This document shows, piece by piece, positions 10,291 to 19,859 of a stretch of 64,000 nucleotides of DNA. Under the pieces are notes generated by a model. It saw only the letters and a list, made by a program, of their open reading frames with translations. It had not been told where the DNA came from and ran no database searches. Each line of letters opens with the position of its first letter. Within the stretch, counting starts at the first letter, position 1. The stretch is from Turbatrix aceti (taxonomy: Eukaryota > Nematoda > Chromadorea > Rhabditida > Panagrolaimidae), in assembly GCA_963969345.1 (NCBI GenBank), contig OZ017769.1, positions 8,435,725 through 8,499,724 of the forward strand, read 5' to 3'. The position numbers and the translations under genes are program-made.

Positions 10291-10795
10291 ATTTGAAAAT
10301 TTGAATGAAAATAATTTGTATGGGGGGCTGTATTCTAAAATATCCCGCGGGCTTATTTTTCAACGTGATGGGGGCTCAAAGTATAGTAGCGCCACGGCCG
10401 TATGGAACGACCCCCCATTTTCTCCTTAAACACGATATCCATATAAGACGAGGACAATAAAAAATTTTTTTGTCATGCTTATTTTTCCCCATTTTTTGAA
10501 AGCAATTTTGTGACATCATCATTTTCATGTTTTTGCGTTTTTATTGTAGAAAGCGTCTGAGCTAAAACAAAAGAAGCTAAAATTACGATTTATTGGATTC
10601 TCTGAAAACGCCAAGTTGAAATTCACGTTCAGAACCATTTTTTTGCATTTTTGTCAAAATCGAGTAGTTTACTTCTACTTTGATAATTTATGTCATTTCT
10701 TGTTGCACATGTTGGCGAATAAAGATTTTCGTATTTATTATCAACAAATTGCAAACAAATCAAAACAAAACAAAGATGTGCACCCAAAAGAGAGG

Positions 10796-11077
10796 GAGAC
10801 GCTATCCACTACGAAGTGAGTAGCTTCTGCGCGCAAGAGAGGGAGACGCTATCCACTACGAAGTGAGTAGCTTCTGCGCGCAAAAGAAAGGGAGACGCTA
10901 TCCACTACGAAGTGAGTAGCTTCTGCGCGCAAAAGAGAGGGAGACGCTTTCCACTACGAAGTGAGTAGCTTCTGCGCGCAAGAGAGGGAGACGCTATCCA
11001 CTACGAAGTGAGTAGCTTCTGCGCGCAAAAGAAAGGGAGACGCTATCCACTACGAAGTGGGTAGCTTCTGCGCGCAT
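10796..11077 (+). repeat. Tandem array, six units of 47/49 bp
   Basis: Unit starts at GAGACGCT fall at 10796, 10843, 10892, 10941, 10988 and 11037, so 47- and 49-bp units alternate irregularly. Each contains CCACTACGAAGTGAGTAGC and ends in GCGCGCA. The core CACT-ACGA-AGTG is a small hairpin. Confidence 0.9.
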
Positions 11078-11790
11078 AAAAGAGAGAAAAGAGAGAGCGC
11101 GCAGATGGGTGGTTCTTCGTTGATAGATTCTGATGGATTCTGGTCGTCGCTGTGCCGCGATGAATTTTCCGGTGGCATTTCATAGACACTGCAAAAGCAT
11201 CTTCGTAAAACCACAATTCAGAAATGGTGCGCTCAAAACAATTCTTACCGTGAGTGATAATGGGTCACCTGTGCAAGCATCAGCTGGTATCACTGCTTGT
11301 GGCACTGGCCGTGGAAATCATTGAGGCGATGAGAACAGAGAAAACGGCAACGGAAATCGATGCAAAAACGTTGACATTCGATTGTTCACAAATAGCAAAG
11401 TGAGGAACGTTCGCGATCTGTTCAAGAAAATGTGCACACGCGCTGTTTGAACGTGTTGTTCTGACGTTCAAAAAACGGAACGCGATCGTTCCTCAATCGA
11501 TTGTCAACGTTTTTGCATCGATTTCCGTTGCCGTTTCTCGCCTCAATGATTTCCACGGCCAGTGCCACCAGCAGTGATACCAGCTGATGCTTGCACAGGT
11601 GACCCGTTATCACTCACGGTAAGAATTGTTTTGAGCGCACCATTTCTGAATTGTGGTTTTACGAAGATGCTTTTGCAGTGTCTATGAAATGCCACCGGAA
11701 AATTGATCGCGGCACAGCGACGACCAGAATCCATCAGAATCTATCAACGAAGAACCACCCATCTGCGCGCTTTCTCTTTTCTCTCTTTTA

Positions 11791-11975
11791 TGCGCGCAGA
11801 AGCTACCCACTTCGTAGTGGATAGCGTCTCCCTTTCTTTTGCGCGCAGAAGCTACCCACTTCGTAGTGGATAGCGTCTCCCTTTCTTTTGCGCGCAGAAG
11901 CTACTCACTTCGTAGTGGATAGCGTCTCCCTTTCTTTTGCGCGCAGAAGCTACTCACTTCGTAGTGGATAGCGTG
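11791..11975 (-). repeat. Tandem array, four units of 49 bp
   Basis: This is the reverse complement of the array at 10796-11077, with unit core GCTACCCACTTCGTAGTGG or GCTACTCACTTCGTAGTGG. It lies in the right arm of the large palindrome and has two fewer units than the left array. Confidence 0.9.
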
Positions 11976-12750
11976 CACATCTTTGTTTTGTTTTTGTGAA
12001 AAATACGTTTGACCGATACTTATATAGAAATAAATTGTAAAAAAAGCAAGAGATACTCAGCATGGCAACACATTCATAAAAATCACTACACTTACTTCCA
12101 ATTCAAAAACGTTGTTCTATTTTATTGCAAAATCACTAAGTTTACATCTGCAAAATCGACTGATATCAAAAACTGCGATTGTGCATCTTTTTGCGTCCAA
12201 GACAACTGTTGAGACGTCATTTTGTAAAAATGATGAAAAATGAAAAAACATGGGGTGTTTTATTTCCTATTTGAAGAAATTTGGTTTTTACAGTCAGTTT
12301 ACTTCTTCAAGAAGTGAATTCTAAAAAAAAGGCAAAAAAATAGCATGACAAAAAAAATTTTTATTGTCCTCGTCTTATATGATAGAGCCCCCCACAGAGG
12401 GGGGGCTCTATCATACGGATTTCCAAACTCATGTCGTCATTGATTTAAGGTGAAATGGGGGGCCAAAGTCCGAGCATGGGGGGTCAAAAGTCAGTGGGGG
12501 GCTGAAGTATAGTAGACCCCAAAAGTTAGTAACATTGGTGTTTTTTTGATCTTACTTTTGCCAAAGATGTTCGACCCCGCTAATTTTTTTTGTGGTAGTA
12601 CTTATGTATGTGTGTTATTAAAAAAGCTACATGACAACATAATCCAATAATCCAATCGACTGAAAAAAAACATTTATTAAAATCCGGAAATCACGATAAA
12701 AAAACAATTGCGTTTTCAATACTTTTAAAATCATGGAATCGAATCAAATC

Positions 12751-13448
12751 CTAATATTTGGTAGCGTATCCTTTAGCTGTGATCACTGCTTGACAGCGAC
12801 GAGGCATTGAGTCCAAAAGAGTGTCTATTGTTGACTGTGGAATGTTTGCCCATTCCTCCCTCAGCTGTTTGAACTTTTCGTCAGCGTTTCGAGCTTTTTT
12901 TCCAATCAAACGTCTCTCTAGCACCTCTTACAAATGCTCAATAATGTTCAGATCGGGAGACTGACTTGGCCAATCGAGAACTTCAACATGGCGGCGTTGA
13001 AACCAATCCTTAACATGCTTTGATGCATGCTTTGGGTCGTTGTCCTGTTGGAAGATGAATGCACGACCGTTGTTACGAAGAGCCCAGGGTCGCATTGTAG
13101 ATTCCAGAATGTCAGAATACATGTAACGATCCATAATGCCTTGGATTCGGTATAGTGGACCCATACCTTTAGCAGAAAAACATCCCCACACCATGACCGA
13201 GCCTCCACCATGTTTGACTGAAGGAAGTTCATACTTGGGGTCGTAACGAGAGCCGACTGGACGACGTACGTACTGAACTCCGTCACTTCCAAATGCAGAC
13301 GACGGCGTATAGTTCGTACTGATGGTGCCGGGTCCTGTGGAGAATTTACGATGTGAAAAATATCAGTAGCAGTTCGCCGCTGGTTATCACGCGACGCCCG
13401 AAGGATGTTGCGGTTAGTGTTTGGCTGATACCATTTTTTTGCCATCAT
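12751..13448 (-). pseudogene. Tc1-like transposase, broken
   Basis: Read on the minus strand the fragment shows the second helix-turn-helix region (near 13330-13420), a catalytic-core stretch VMVWGCFSAKGMGPLYRIQG, the conserved FQQDNDPKHAS block and PSQSPDLNIIEHL, then MPRRCQAVITAKGYATKY to a stop at 12751. This order is that of Tc1-family DDE transposases. A frameshift lies near 13280-13300 and an in-frame stop at 12928-12930 replaces the usual W of EHLWEVLERR. The N-terminal DNA-binding part is missing. It is inactive. Confidence 0.85.
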
Positions 13449-13522
13449 GATATGATAGTGATAGTTGCAAACTAGTGTTTGGCTAATATCAGGTTTTGCC
13501 TGATATCAGAGTCTGATACTGT

Positions 13523-13646
13523 CGTTGATTGGTCGCGAAGTTTCCAGAGGATCGGGCCGAGGTTGAGCTCGATGCGCACGCGCTCCTCCATTTCGCCTCG
13601 AGACCAGAACGCGGGAAGTTCGAATACTTCGCGTGACGCGACAAAT
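13523..13646 (-). mobile_element. LTR fragment
   Basis: About 120 bp beginning TCGTTGATTGGTCGCGAAG and ending in GCGACA match 5408-5529, the terminal part of the solo LTR at 4335-5529, with a few substitutions. It abuts the truncated Tc1 element and probably marks an old rearrangement. Confidence 0.75.
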
Positions 13647-13682
13647 CTGTGTGTAGGCACAGCTGTGTAGGCGCCATGTTAT

Positions 13683-13736
13683 CTGGAATCTGAACTACGA
13701 CATGTCATCTGGTATCATCGTGTTTACAATGCAGCA
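13683..13736 (+). pseudogene. Relic of a peptide-gene 5' end
   Basis: CTACGACATGTCATCTGGTA and the following TTTACAATGCAG resemble the leader-to-start region of the peptide family (CATGTCACCTGGAATCATCT, CTACAATGAAG). No signal peptide ORF follows, so it is decayed. Confidence 0.4.
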
Positions 13737-13955
13737 AAAAATTTTTAATGAAATTGTTTTAACAATAAAGAGCACAAAGAAAAAATTGTTAACAAAAATT
13801 AATTAGCATTTTGTGCAAAAAAATCGGATGCCTGCATCCAAGAATTTTTCGAGAAAAATCATAATCGTAAGCAAATTTGTTTGAAACCGCAAAAACGCAC
13901 ATTGTTTTGCAATACAGTTTCTTTGTCAATCTTATTTCTGTGCTTTGACTTTGCA

Positions 13956-16031
13956 ATGTCATACGATGGTTCGCCAGACACTCCCCCCAATCCAAGTCCT
14001 TCAAAAATCTCTGAGCAACAATTTCTCTCTAAAGTCTTTGATTACAAGGAACTGGCCCGCTGCATCGCCAGCACGTACGTCATCGACTCCAAAGACACCA
14101 TTGTTCTGGCATTTCAGTACTACGATGACGCCGGAAAGTACATCGGTCCAACGTGGCAGGAACTCAAGCGGCTCAAGGAAGCGGGGAAGTGGGACGTCAT
14201 CGGGCATCCCTACATGCTCAACGCCGTGGACCACATCCTCTGCATGTCCGCGGTCTTTTACGCCGTCCACGCAATTATCTACATGGTGCTGATGTTCATG
14301 GTCTACACTTCCATGCTCTTTGTTCTCTACGATGCTTTTGCCTACGCGCTTTATGGTCTCGCGGCGGTGATGCTTCTGATAACGGTCGTCAAGTTTGCCT
14401 TCAAGATTCACCGTCGCTGCTGCGGGGGAAGCACCGGGATTTCGGCGTCTCCGGCTTGTGTGATGTCGTTTCTGACTGCGATGGCGACGTATGTATCGAT
14501 GATTGTGCACGTCTATCTGCAGAGGAGCGATGAACACGAACCCAGGTATCCGGAGCCTTTTATAAATGTCAGTTTTTGCTTATTCACGCATTTTTTTTAA
14601 TTTTGAAAAAAAAGTGTTTTAGAAAATCCCAGGTTTGGTCGTGATTATGTTTTCGTGGATTCAGTGTCTCATAGTTGCGCGAAAGTGCCCTGTCGGTATT
14701 TACGTTCTCATGATGAATAAAATCATCGGTAGTTTTTCTCAGGTAATTTTGTTTTTCTTTTTTTTTACCAAATCGTTAACAAAATTTATTATATTCAGAC
14801 GCTGTTCATCTGGCTCCCAACGCTGGTTGCATTCGCATTTTCGTTCCATTTTGTGGCAATCCCGAGCTTCAGCACGCTCGCGCAACTGAATGCTACCGGC
14901 TTGCTGAATAGCACGATGCCACCTGACACGGATAACGACACTACAACTCAGAACTCGTTTGAGGCGATCATTCATTCTGTTGCCAAGACTTCGGGAATGA
15001 TGTTTGGAGACCTGATTGCGGACGACATCCTGACGCTGGGCGAGTGGATGGCCAATGTTGTGTTCATTGTTTTCGAAATTATCACAGTTTTTTTGCTCAT
15101 GAATTTGATGGTACTAACCAAGTTTCATTTTTTTATTCACAAACAATGGTTTATTTGGTATTTTCAGGTTTCGATTGCCATTGGAGACGTCCAAGAACTC
15201 CGCGAAACCGCGGAAGCGTACCTCATCCAGGTGAAGACCAACTACGCCATCCAGATGATGCACATCTACGGATTCATGATTCCTTCGCGCTCCATGGACG
15301 ACATTGATTCTAAAATCATGGTTCGTCGCAACAAATTCTGTAAGACGGGAAAGTTTGAGATGTTTGATGCCATGAGAGACGGTTTCGTTTCCGTCGACGA
15401 ACAGCTCGGACGAAATGGGATATTTTCCGTCTACAAATTCAATATGGATCGTCAGAATTACTACAACGTCTCAAATGCTTGTAATCCGGGGCATTCGGAG
15501 TACAGATTCGATGAGAGGGTCAAGATTCTCGACGATGATATCTACAAGCCTCTAGCCGACGTACCAGACGCTGAAATGCACTGGCATTTACGGTGGTGGC
15601 GTTCTACGGCACGGGAATGGGCCCGATGGCTCGTTGGCATCGATTGGGTGTCCGTATTCAAAGATCGAAAATTTCAAGATGGATTTCCGGTGTATTGTGA
15701 TACAAATCTGAATCTAGGAGTACCGGGACTTATTGTGAACCCCCTGGCCAATCATCATCCGGTGCCTCTCAACCGAACACAAAATCTACCGTCTGCAACC
15801 ACCCAACCCCTCCCCCGCCCAGTCGCTCCTCAACCGGGCCAAGCAAGCAGCTCTTACCCGGTGCAAGCCTCTTCGTCGGGAAAAGGAAACGTTCAACAAC
15901 CCCTACGACTTGTGAATCGTAATTCGTTACGTTCCCAGCAGCAAAGTTATTCGCGAACATCCAATCCGGTTGAGGAGGATATCGAACAAGTCAAGTCTCC
16001 TAGACCGCATAAAAGAACGCACTTTGCCTGA
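13956..16031 (+). CDS. TRPA-like cation channel lacking ankyrin repeats
   Basis: Exons 13956-14567, 14623-14742, 14799-15110 and 15168-16031 join in phase and give 635 residues. The order of hydrophobic segments and local motifs matches the membrane half of TRPA channels: an HPYMLNAVDHILCMSAVFYA segment (S1), FSWIQCLIVARKCPVGIYVL (S4 region), a pore stretch ending MMFGDLIADD that aligns with the TRPA MMLGD filter, and S6 FLLMNLM-VSIAIGDVQ like LLMNLLIGLAVGD. A polar, proline-rich C-terminal tail follows. TRPA proteins normally carry a dozen or more N-terminal ankyrin repeats. None is present, and transposon debris lies directly upstream, so the gene may be 5'-truncated. The frame is open to a non-ATG codon at 13881, but the first ATG is 13956. 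AATAAA is at 16063. Channels of this type sense noxious chemicals or temperature in sensory neurons. Confidence 0.75.
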
Positions 16032-16417
16032 TTTATTAACGGGTTATGTTGTTTTGATGAAAAATAAAACTGCGTGATGCAACCACGGTGTAAAACTAAT
16101 AAATATATATTAAAATTTAAAAATTATTCGATGTCTCGATGATTAAAGAAAAACTATTCCATTTTTTATTCACTTTGATTCCATTGGTTTTATAACGAAA
16201 ATTTATTCAGTAGCATAATTCATAAATATTGTTGACACCCGAATAAAAGAAATTTCAGCAACGTTCTTGAATCCACCAGAATTTAATTTTCAAGGAAGCA
16301 GACTTCCTACTTGTCATGCATTAAAAAATTGATATGCAGGATTGTCTGAGTTTCTGGAGGTATAAATACAAGCTGGGCTACACCGAAAACATGTCACCTG
16401 GAATCATCTGGTCTACA

Positions 16418-16549
16418 ATGAAGTTCCTCCTCGCCCTCTTCCTGCTCCTTGCTATCGTCGCTACTGCCGACGCTACTGGCTTTCCCGATATTTTTAGAAT
16501 GCCTTGTTTTTATGATGTACATGGCTGCAAACCCGGTAGCATTCACTGA
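16418..16549 (+). CDS. Small secreted peptide, copy D
   Basis: This 43-residue product has the same signal peptide start (MKFLLALFLLLAIVA) but a different mature part containing a C-x6-C loop (CFYDVHGC). TATAAA at 16361 is again 57 bp upstream of the ATG. The 3' flank matches copy B and the window start. Conserved leader and divergent mature peptide is the pattern of a fast-evolving secreted peptide family. Confidence 0.7.
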   Translation: MKFLLALFLLLAIVATADATGFPDIFRMPCFYDVHGCKPGSIH

Positions 16550-16780
16550 TTTTTGAACAATGTTTTTATAAATTAACATCGAAATATGTTGTAATGAAAA
16601 TAAATAAAATGCAAGCGAATTTGAGTATCAAAAATTGATGCTAAAATTAGAGCAAACAATTCAGGATTGCCGTAAGGAAATCAGCGCTAAAAAAATGGTG
16701 GTGAACGCAAAACCTGATATTTAGGATGTTGATAAATAATGTAAATCACGGAAAACTGTATGAAAAACATGTTACCTACA

Positions 16781-16912
16781 ATGAAAATCTTAATTCTCTT
16801 TGTTTTTGTGGTCACCGCAAATGGCTTTCTTTTTTATTGTTTGACGCCTCTTTTCATGTGTTTTGATAATTTTGACTTGTCATTCAAAAATTTCATGCAC
16901 GCAAAAAAGTAA
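16781..16912 (+). CDS. Possible diverged secreted peptide, copy E
   Basis: A 43-codon ORF starts MKILILFVFVVTANG, a good signal peptide, and its mature part has a C-x6-C loop (CLTPLFMC). The bases before the start (ACATGTTACCTACAATG) resemble the family leader (CATGTCACC...CTACAATG). No TATA box at the usual spacing is seen. It ends 20 bp from the convergent acetylcholine-receptor gene, whose poly(A) signal overlaps this ORF. It may be a real diverged member or a relic. Confidence 0.4.
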   Translation: MKILILFVFVVTANGFLFYCLTPLFMCFDNFDLSFKNFMHAKK

Positions 16913-16932
16913 ATAGATTTCAGCAGAAAATG

Positions 16933-19831
16933 TCAATCTAAAACTACGTACGGCGTAGCGCTCCTCAAATTGATAGGTAACCGTTCATCCCGAAAAGCTG
17001 GAGCGGACAACGTCGCAAGCAGCGTGCCGCCAAGGATGGTGAACGTGAAGAAGATGAGCATGACACGATCGATTGTCATGGCGATGAACTGCCAATCGGC
17101 TTGGAGCTAAAAACATTCTTCGATGTTATATTTTTTGAAGATGAGGATACCCACGTCTTCATAGTACCGAATGCGTTTGAGGTAGCGCTCGATGTAGCGG
17201 ATGTTCCGGCCCACGCGACCGAGACGGGCCCGAAGCACGGCGGGAATGTCAGGAGAGGCCGCGTCTGCTCTGGACGCCGACGATGACTCTCGACGGCGAG
17301 TTGGGGGATGTCCTTGGGATTGCACTCTTCTCAGAGGCGGTTCGTGCTTTGTAGAAGTTGGATCGGCGCGCAGGGAACGAGCGAGGTAGTTGTGGAACGT
17401 GGATTGCAGGGTGCGGAGTGCGGGGATGGCATTGCGCTGAGGTTTGGTTGCTTTTAATTTTTTTTACAAAAAATACCAAAAATAAAAAAACAATTTTTTT
17501 TAAATTAAAAAAATAAAAAAGTAAATTTTTTTTCGAAAAAAATAAAAAATTTTTCAAAAAAAATAAACTAATTTTTTCCCAAAAAAATTTTTTAATTAAA
17601 AAAATGAAAATTGGAAAACCTAAAAAAATGAAAAAAAAAATTTTTTTAGAAAAAAAAATTTTTTTTAAGAAATAATTTTTTTTTAAATTTTTTTCCGAAA
17701 AAATAAAAAATCCTTACTCTGTATCTAGCTTTTCGATGAAAAGTTTTGTTGCCCACGCTCCGGAAAATGAGCAGATATTTTCCAAGAAAGTGGATGAAAA
17801 CCACCCTCACGCACAGCATTCACTTTCCCCTTATTTTGCGACAATCGAAAAAAAAATGAGCGCGTTCATTCGCACTTATAGTGTTGACTTTGGCAGCTTC
17901 GTGCAATGGCATTTTTGAATTCTTAGAGATGGCATCTAGGGTATTGAATAAGACATGTCCTGAACTTCCAAACAAGCCCTCGATGACCTAAAAATGTTCA
18001 GTTTTGCCATAGTTGCAGCCTTTTCAAGTAAAAAATTTGAGCAGTCGATTGCAGCCGTGTAAGGCTAAAACTGAACAATCGGGTCAACAGAAAGTTCCAT
18101 CAGGTTGGTGTCAGTCGATATAGCCAAGGGCCGTTTGCTGAACATCGAATAGGACCGAGATTCCTCACAAAAACTGTTTTACCCTATAAAAATGCGCACG
18201 CATTTGCACAAATTATCAAAAACACGCACTCCTAAAAAGAAAGTTCTCCAATTTTGCATGAGCACAAAAAGCAAACAGATCGTTTTTATAGGGTAAAACA
18301 GTTTATGTGAGGAATCTCGGTCCTCTTTGATGTTCAGCAAACGGCCCTTGGCTATATCGACAGATACCAACCTGATGGAACTTTCTGCTGACCCGATTGT
18401 TCAGTTGTAGCCTTAAACGGCTGCAATCGACGATTTAAAATCGAAACTGGAAATCACTATATCTGTGCCAAAAATCAACGTTTTCGTGCCGTTGGTGGCT
18501 TGTTTGAAAGTTCAGGACTTGCTCTAGTCATTGTAGCAGATGCCGTCACTAACAATTTAAAAATGCCAATGCGCGAAGCTGCCAAAGTCAACACTATATG
18601 CGCGAATGAATGCATTTTCACGCTCGATTGACGCGAAAGTGAATGCTGTGCTCACGATCTTGGGTATCGGCTGTTCGACACGATAATGAATGTTCTGGAT
18701 GATGACGGTCATGTAAATGGACATTGACACCATAATCATCGTGAAGAGCAGCAGCTGTGCTATGAGGGGAACTGCGGTGCTCGTTGGCGGGATTATTTCT
18801 ATCTAAAATTTTCCAAACATAAAAAAATGATGTTGAAACTTTTCAAGTACCAACCAAAAGAAGGAGAAAAAAGGAACAAGCGACGAGGACGTTGATGCAG
18901 AGGGTAATCTTGTTGTGAGACTCGCAAGGTAGGTAAAAGACGAAGCATGATAGAGCAGAGAGAATTATGCAGGGGAACATCATGTTGACCGTATAAAAAA
19001 GTTTCTTGCGACGAATGTTAATGGTGTAGGTGATGTCAATTACGCTACAAGAATCTTTAATGAGGTTTTTTATAGTTTAAAAAAAAACTGACGGATAATC
19101 ACAGCAAGGATACTGTTTTTCGTGACGTTCACCGTCCACGCTGAGAAGATCCCATTCAATGGATTCTTGAAACTCGCTGATATCCATTCCGAACTCCGTT
19201 GAAAAATTTCCTGTTAAATTGTCGTTTTCATGTGAAAACTAAAAATATTTTTTAGTAAATTAGATAAAAAAAGTGTAATATTACATACATGAACCAAGTC
19301 AATATCGTATCCCCCGTAGCTCCACGACCCAAACTTCATGACGCAGTACTGCTCGTCGTAGGGAAACCAGCCAACTTCAATCCTGCACATGGACTTGTAC
19401 GTGACGGGAGGCTCCCAAACCACCTCACCGGTATAGAAGACGTCGGCCTTTGTGATAGTCAACACCGTAGGACTGCTGTCTGCGTTGTTGTAGAGACAGA
19501 TGTCGGGAAGGAAAAGCACTTCTCCCGGAACGTGAAACATGGTGACGTTACCGTATTGCCCCGGATCCCAGGACAGGCGATAGTCCGTCCAGCGATGCAG
19601 CAACCAACCACTCGTTACGAGAGTTTGGTGTTTTTCATCAACGTCGACCACCTGCATGAGTTTGTACTGCATCGACACCGTCAGCGCTTCGGAAGGCCGC
19701 CTAACGGGTCGGACGAGGTGATTGTAGTCGCGGAAGAGGTCTTCCAGAAGACGTAGGCTGTCGGTATCGCAGTAGGCTACTGGGGCAAAAACGAGAAACA
19801 AGCAAGGAAATATTATTTTGACGAGCTGCAT
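16933..19831 (-). pseudogene. Nicotinic acetylcholine receptor alpha-type subunit, interrupted by a transposon
   Basis: Minus-strand exons are 19289-19831, 19093-19238, 18855-19044, then one exon split by an 839-bp insertion (18651-18802 and 17718-17805), 17155-17436 and 16933-17106. Without the insert and one duplicated TSD the parts join in phase to 524 residues, normal for the family. Features: signal peptide, a 13-residue Cys-loop (CRIEVGWFPYDEQYC), the vicinal CC of loop C (CCDYP) that marks alpha subunits, M1 FYTVNMMFPCIILSALS, M2 ending IEIIPPTS, and M4 MTIDRVMLIFFTFTILGG. The subunit would form acetylcholine-gated pentamers at synapses. The insert lies in the M3-M4 cytoplasmic-loop exon; reading into it reaches a stop at 18557. 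A TATAAAA box lies near 19900 and AATAAA on the minus strand at 16833-16838. This copy is probably null unless the insert is spliced out. Confidence 0.88.
17812..18650 (-). mobile_element. 839-bp fold-back element, copy 2, inside a receptor exon
   Basis: This is the reverse-oriented twin of 8963-9801, with the same length and no difference noticed on reading. It is flanked by the 6-bp direct repeat CTCACG (17806-17811 and 18651-18656). It encodes no recognisable protein. It sits in the exon for the intracellular loop of the acetylcholine-receptor subunit. Confidence 0.9.
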
Positions 19832-19859
19832 TTTTAGGTGCTAGGAAACTCAAATTGAG

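Larger units (their letters stand above)
10440..12381. repeat. 1.94-kb imperfect palindrome inside the element
   Basis: The left arm begins CATATAAGACGAGGACAATA and the right arm ends with its complement. Nested inside are the two oppositely oriented tandem arrays. Innermost arms (about 11100-11400 and 11480-11770) are nearly identical: translations across both arms differ at only two of 63 codons. The central spacer is about 60-80 bp around 11450. Confidence 0.8.
8677..12519. mobile_element. 3.84-kb palindromic TIR element without transposase
   Basis: Perfect 25-bp terminal inverted repeats begin GGGTCTACTATACTTCAGCC (8677 inward and 12519 inward). The 8-bp direct repeat CAAAAGTT flanks it (8669-8676 and 12520-12527). 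Removing the element and one repeat rejoins the Tc1 sequence. The interior contains many CCCCCCAT/ATGGGGGG blocks, GTAGCGCTAC palindromes, two tandem arrays in opposite orientation and a 1.94-kb inverted repeat. No credible protein is encoded. An 8-bp duplication is seen in hAT and some other DNA transposons, but the superfamily cannot be assigned from ends alone. Confidence 0.8.
8659..13450 (-). mobile_element. Tc1-type element, split by a 3.84-kb insertion
   Basis: The left end CAGTGGCGGCCAAAAGTT begins right after a TA (8657-8658) within a peptide-unit flank that is uninterrupted at 4275. The sequence resumes at 12520 with CAAAAGTTAGTAACATTG and leads into a broken Tc1-like transposase on the minus strand. 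The right terminus is not found: similarity to the transposase fades near 13410-13450 and a different LTR fragment starts at 13523, so the right end is probably truncated. All bases between 8677 and 12519 belong to a later insertion. Confidence 0.7.

Noticed and set aside
10796..11077. CRISPR-like array
   Set aside because: The units are contiguous 47/49-bp tandem repeats without unique spacers, in a eukaryotic transposable element.
13881..13955. Upstream extension of the TRPA-like frame to 13881
   Set aside because: The codon at 13881 is TTG; the first ATG in frame is 13956. The extension reads through leftover repeat-like DNA.
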